Positions 61,903 to 64,000 of a stretch of 64,000 nt of DNA are shown here, one piece after another. Each line of letters opens with the position of its first letter. Position 1 is the first letter of the stretch. A program made the translations under genes and the position numbers. The stretch lies in assembly GCA_020444545.1 (NCBI GenBank), contig JAHLKT010000005.1, positions 210,784 to 274,783 on the forward strand, in the 5' to 3' direction. The notes beneath the pieces were generated by a model, which saw only the letters and a program-made list of their open reading frames with translations, was not told the origin of the DNA and did no database searches. The DNA is from Desulfarculaceae bacterium (GTDB lineage Bacteria; Desulfobacterota; Desulfarculia; Desulfarculales; Desulfarculaceae).

Positions 61903-61941
61903 ACGGCGATGCCCGCAACAAGGGGCGTCGCCGTTTCTTTT
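61903..61941 (+). terminator. Rho-independent terminator after the FadR-type gene
   Basis: ACGGCGATGCCC (61903-61914) pairs with the GGGGCGTCGCCGT region (61922-61934) with one wobble, followed by TTTCTTTT. It is 14 bp after the regulator stop. Confidence 0.82.
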
Positions 61942-61987
61942 AGTCACCACAATGACTTTATTTGGCCAAGTTAGAGGAGGAGGAACG

Positions 61988-62383
61988 ATGGTCAAGCAAC
62001 GCAAATCCGCCGTTTGGGCGCTGGCCGTGCTTTTATTGGCGGCTCTGGCCCTGTGGGCCGTGCCGGCTGTGGCCGAGATGCAGCCCAAAACCAATTTCGA
62101 AGTGGTCACCAGCGCCGACGTGACCAACTACAGCTACGCGATCAAGAAGTACAAGGGCAAACAGCGCCTCCACGTGACGGTGGGCCTCAAGAACGTGTCC
62201 AAGGTGCCCAAGCGCTTCCGGGTCAATATCTGGCTGCCCAACGGCGTGTCCAGCGGCGGCTTCTACCCCCGCAAGACCGGGACCATCGCGCCGGGCAAGA
62301 CTCTGAGCCAGACCTGGCCCATGTACACCGACAAGATGCCCGCGGAAGCGACCATTCTGGTCAAGGAGCTTCCCACGGACTAA
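61988..62383 (+). CDS. Small secreted protein of unknown function
   Basis: The ATG at 61988 follows GAGGAGGAAC. The 131-residue product has a signal peptide (VWALAVLLLAALALWAVPAVAE). The mature part is basic and beta-rich (RLHVTVGLKNVSKVPKRFRV, then GGFYPRKTGTIAPGKTLSQT), suggesting a small immunoglobulin-like or DUF-type periplasmic domain. I do not recognise a family. It lies 116 bp before the TAXI binding-protein gene in the same direction and may assist that transporter (inference). Confidence 0.75.
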   Translation: MVKQRKSAVWALAVLLLAALALWAVPAVAEMQPKTNFEVVTSADVTNYSYAIKKYKGKQRLHVTVGLKNVSKVPKRFRVNIWLPNGVSSGGFYPRKTGTIAPGKTLSQTWPMYTDKMPAEATILVKELPTD

Positions 62384-62499
62384 AGGGATTTTTTGCGCGG
62401 CGCACCGGAGAGGGAGCGCGGCGCAAGCCACGGCGCCGGCCCGCGCGCCAAGGGCCCCGTTGGCCCCACGCGGCGGAACCGGCGTCCATGGAGGGAAAA

Positions 62500-63492
62500 A
62501 TGCGTAGCACCAAGAAACTCAGCCTGGCCATGGTCATGTTCCTGGCCGCCATGGTCCTGGTCGTGGGCAAGCCCGCCCCGGCCTCGGCCCTCAAGTTCCT
62601 GTCTTTCGGCACCGGCTCGCCAGCCGGCACCTATTACTTCATCGGGGCCGGCTTCTCGGCCATCATCAACAAGTACGTGCCCGGCGTGCGCGTGACCGCC
62701 GAGTCCACCGCCGCTTCCACCGAGAACGGCCGCCTGCTCGTCCGGGGCTCCCTGGACATGGGCCTGGCCTGCATGGGCACCTTGCAGGCCCTGAAAAAGC
62801 AGGGCATGGACGTGAACAAGGTGCGGCTCATCGCGGTGGGCCACACCAGCGACACCCACTGGATCGTGCGGGCCGACTCGCCCATCAAAACGCCCTACGA
62901 CTTCAAGGGCAAGGTGATCGGCGTGGGCCCCGCGGGCAGCGCCACCTTGAACATCTACTCCAAGAAGCACCTGCCGGTGGCCTACGGCCTCACCTTCAAG
63001 GACTTCACCCCCAAGTACATCGCCTTCCATGAGATCGCCCGCGGAATCCGCGACAACACCATCGACGCCGGCGTCATCGCGGCCGGCGCGCCCATCGCGG
63101 CGGTGATGGAGCTGGCCCGCGACATTCCCATCCGCATCCTCAACGTGGACGGCGAGCCCCTGAAGAAGCTGCGCGCCAAGTTCACCAACGTGGTGCCGAT
63201 CACCTTCCCGGCGGGCATGTACCCCGGCATCGACAAGGACGTGCACACCTACACCCTGCCTCAGATGTGGTTGTGCCGGACCGATATGTCCGAGGACATG
63301 GTCTACAACATCCTCAAGGCGGTCTATGGCCACAAGGTGGAGAAGGACAACATTCACCCCATGGCCAAGATGTACGTGCCGGTCAACGCCTTCCGGGGCA
63401 GCGACGGCGTGCCCGTGGGTTATCACCCCGGCGCCATCAAGTACTACAAGGAAATCGGTATCTGGGATAAGCGGGAGCAGTACTACCGCTAA
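62500..63492 (+). CDS. TAXI-family TRAP transporter solute-binding protein
   Basis: The ATG at 62500 is preferred (GGAGGG six bases upstream; an ATG at 62488 would add four residues). The 330-residue protein has a signal peptide (KLSLAMVMFLAAMVLVVG and following) and a TAXI domain starting KFLSFGTGSPAGTYYFIGAG. Then come ESTAASTENGRLLVRGSLDM and FKGKVIGVGPAGSATLNIY. TAXI proteins deliver organic acids such as glutamate or 2-oxoglutarate to a fused DctQM permease. No permease gene is adjacent, so it may use one elsewhere. A UUCG-type hairpin follows. Confidence 0.9.
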   Translation: MRSTKKLSLAMVMFLAAMVLVVGKPAPASALKFLSFGTGSPAGTYYFIGAGFSAIINKYVPGVRVTAESTAASTENGRLLVRGSLDMGLACMGTLQALKKQGMDVNKVRLIAVGHTSDTHWIVRADSPIKTPYDFKGKVIGVGPAGSATLNIYSKKHLPVAYGLTFKDFTPKYIAFHEIARGIRDNTIDAGVIAAGAPIAAVMELARDIPIRILNVDGEPLKKLRAKFTNVVPITFPAGMYPGIDKDVHTYTLPQMWLCRTDMSEDMVYNILKAVYGHKVEKDNIHPMAKMYVPVNAFRGSDGVPVGYHPGAIKYYKEIGIWDKREQYYR

Positions 63493-63506
63493 GCCGAGGC
63501 CCGGCG

Positions 63507-63534
63507 CCTTCGGCGGGGTTCGCCCCGCCGGAGG
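63507..63534 (+). terminator. Strong TTCG-loop hairpin after the TAXI gene
   Basis: CCTTCGGCGGGG (63507-63518) pairs with CCCCGCCGGAGG (63523-63534), with one wobble, around the stable tetraloop TTCG. There is no T-run, so transcription may continue into the ferredoxin gene at 63600. Confidence 0.65.
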
Positions 63535-63599
63535 CGGCCAGGCATCAACGGATTTCGCTATCGGCCGCCACACAGCTCGGCGACAGAGAGAAGCTCACG

Positions 63600-63920
63600 G
63601 TGAAATCAACTCAGGTAGAGCCGCCCAAGGAAAAACTGAGCATCTATCGCACCTGGTGCAAACGCTGCGGCAATTGCGTGGCCTTTTGCCCGCGCGGTGC
63701 CTTGGCGGCGGACCAGTGGGGACATCCTTATTTGAAGCAGCCCGAGCGCTGCACCGGCTGCGGCCTGTGCGCCATGCTTTGCCCCGACTTCGCCCTCAGC
63801 GTAGTCATGGAAGGCGATGCGGAGCTGGACGCCTTGTCGCCGGTTAAACGCAGCGACGCGGCCCAACCCGCCCGGGTGAGCTTCGAGCGCCTGGCCCCGT
63901 CCGCCGGGGGGGAGGCGTAG
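63600..63920 (+). CDS. korD: 4Fe-4S ferredoxin subunit of 2-oxoacid:ferredoxin oxidoreductase (KorD-like)
   Basis: The GTG at 63600 has GAGAGAAG upstream. The 106-residue protein carries two 4Fe-4S motifs: WCKRCGNCVAFCPRGAL and RCTGCGLCAMLCPDFAL. Size and order match the delta subunit of 2-oxoglutarate or branched-chain 2-oxoacid oxidoreductases, which passes electrons to ferredoxin. The alpha-subunit gene follows two bases after the stop. Confidence 0.87.
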   Translation: MKSTQVEPPKEKLSIYRTWCKRCGNCVAFCPRGALAADQWGHPYLKQPERCTGCGLCAMLCPDFALSVVMEGDAELDALSPVKRSDAAQPARVSFERLAPSAGGEA

Positions 63921-63922
63921 CC

Positions 63923-64000
63923 ATGGCCGTCAAGCGCAGGACAACCAAGCCTCGCCAGCGCCTTGCCAAGGGTCAGCCGCGGCTTTTGCAGGGCAACGAG
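63923..64000 (+). CDS. korA: 2-oxoacid:ferredoxin oxidoreductase alpha subunit (start only)
   Basis: The first 26 codons are inside the window. After a basic stretch the visible residues end with RLLQGNE, the conserved opening of KorA/VorB subunits (usually continued as AIAEGAI). The rest lies beyond the edge. With KorD in front, an anaerobic 2-oxoacid oxidoreductase (2-oxoglutarate or branched-chain) begins here. Confidence 0.75.
   Translation, partial: MAVKRRTTKPRQRLAKGQPRLLQGNE

Overview
The window is a high-GC chromosomal segment from a Gram-negative bacterium. The evidence is a TonB-dependent receptor and a surface-polysaccharide glycosyltransferase region. Dense operons with GTGA, TTGA and ATGA overlaps, two TRAP-type solute-binding proteins, a sulfoacetaldehyde acetyltransferase and the start of a ferredoxin-dependent 2-oxoacid oxidoreductase suggest an anaerobe, possibly of the Desulfobacterota. 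That affiliation is inference; no rRNA or tRNA gene was recognised.

Bases 1-24150 are mainly cell-surface chemistry. A leftward operon (5028 to 1) encodes a GMC oxidoreductase with a small partner, a GT2 enzyme, a HAD hydrolase and a DegT-type aminotransferase. A 0.9 kb AT-rich gap with a perfect palindrome follows, then two rightward GT2 genes and an IS3-family remnant. Bases 8528-13053 hold an XRE/cupin regulator, a flavin reductase-like protein, a TonB-dependent receptor and a secreted FmdE-like protein. Bases 13180-24150 carry nine glycosyltransferase or related genes, a B12-binding radical SAM protein, a polytopic membrane protein and an ABC exporter.

Bases 24306-43040 form a divergent catabolic region. 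The leftward operon is ThDP enzyme, then two SDR/alcohol dehydrogenase pairs, then an EamA transporter. The rightward genes are ThDP enzyme, SDR, 3-hydroxyacyl-CoA dehydrogenase-like protein, TRAP DctP-DctQ-DctM, GntR regulator, a second ThDP enzyme, acetate kinase and Xsc. Two divergent promoters share a 14-bp palindrome over both -10 boxes. Xsc makes acetyl phosphate plus sulfite from sulfoacetaldehyde, and the adjacent kinase would harvest ATP, so organosulfonate use is the best reading.

Bases 43201-54986 form a second catabolic unit read leftward: PNPOx-like protein, an orphan protein, an M20 deacylase, a Liv-type ABC importer, another M20 deacylase, a SnoaL-like protein and a GabT-like aminotransferase. 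A consensus sigma-54 promoter lies in front, next to a PAS-PAS-AAA-Fis activator gene. The unit could release and transaminate an amino compound; a link to Xsc is a hypothesis.

Bases 55144-64000 contain a GntR-SDR-ThDP operon with an operator inside its promoter, a PfkB-type kinase and HAD phosphatase pair, a FadR-type regulator with its own promoter palindrome, a small secreted protein, a TAXI solute-binding protein, and the first genes (KorD-like and KorA-like) of a 2-oxoacid:ferredoxin oxidoreductase cut by the window edge. Five ThDP enzymes lie within 28 kb, and strong hairpins follow all three solute-binding-protein genes.
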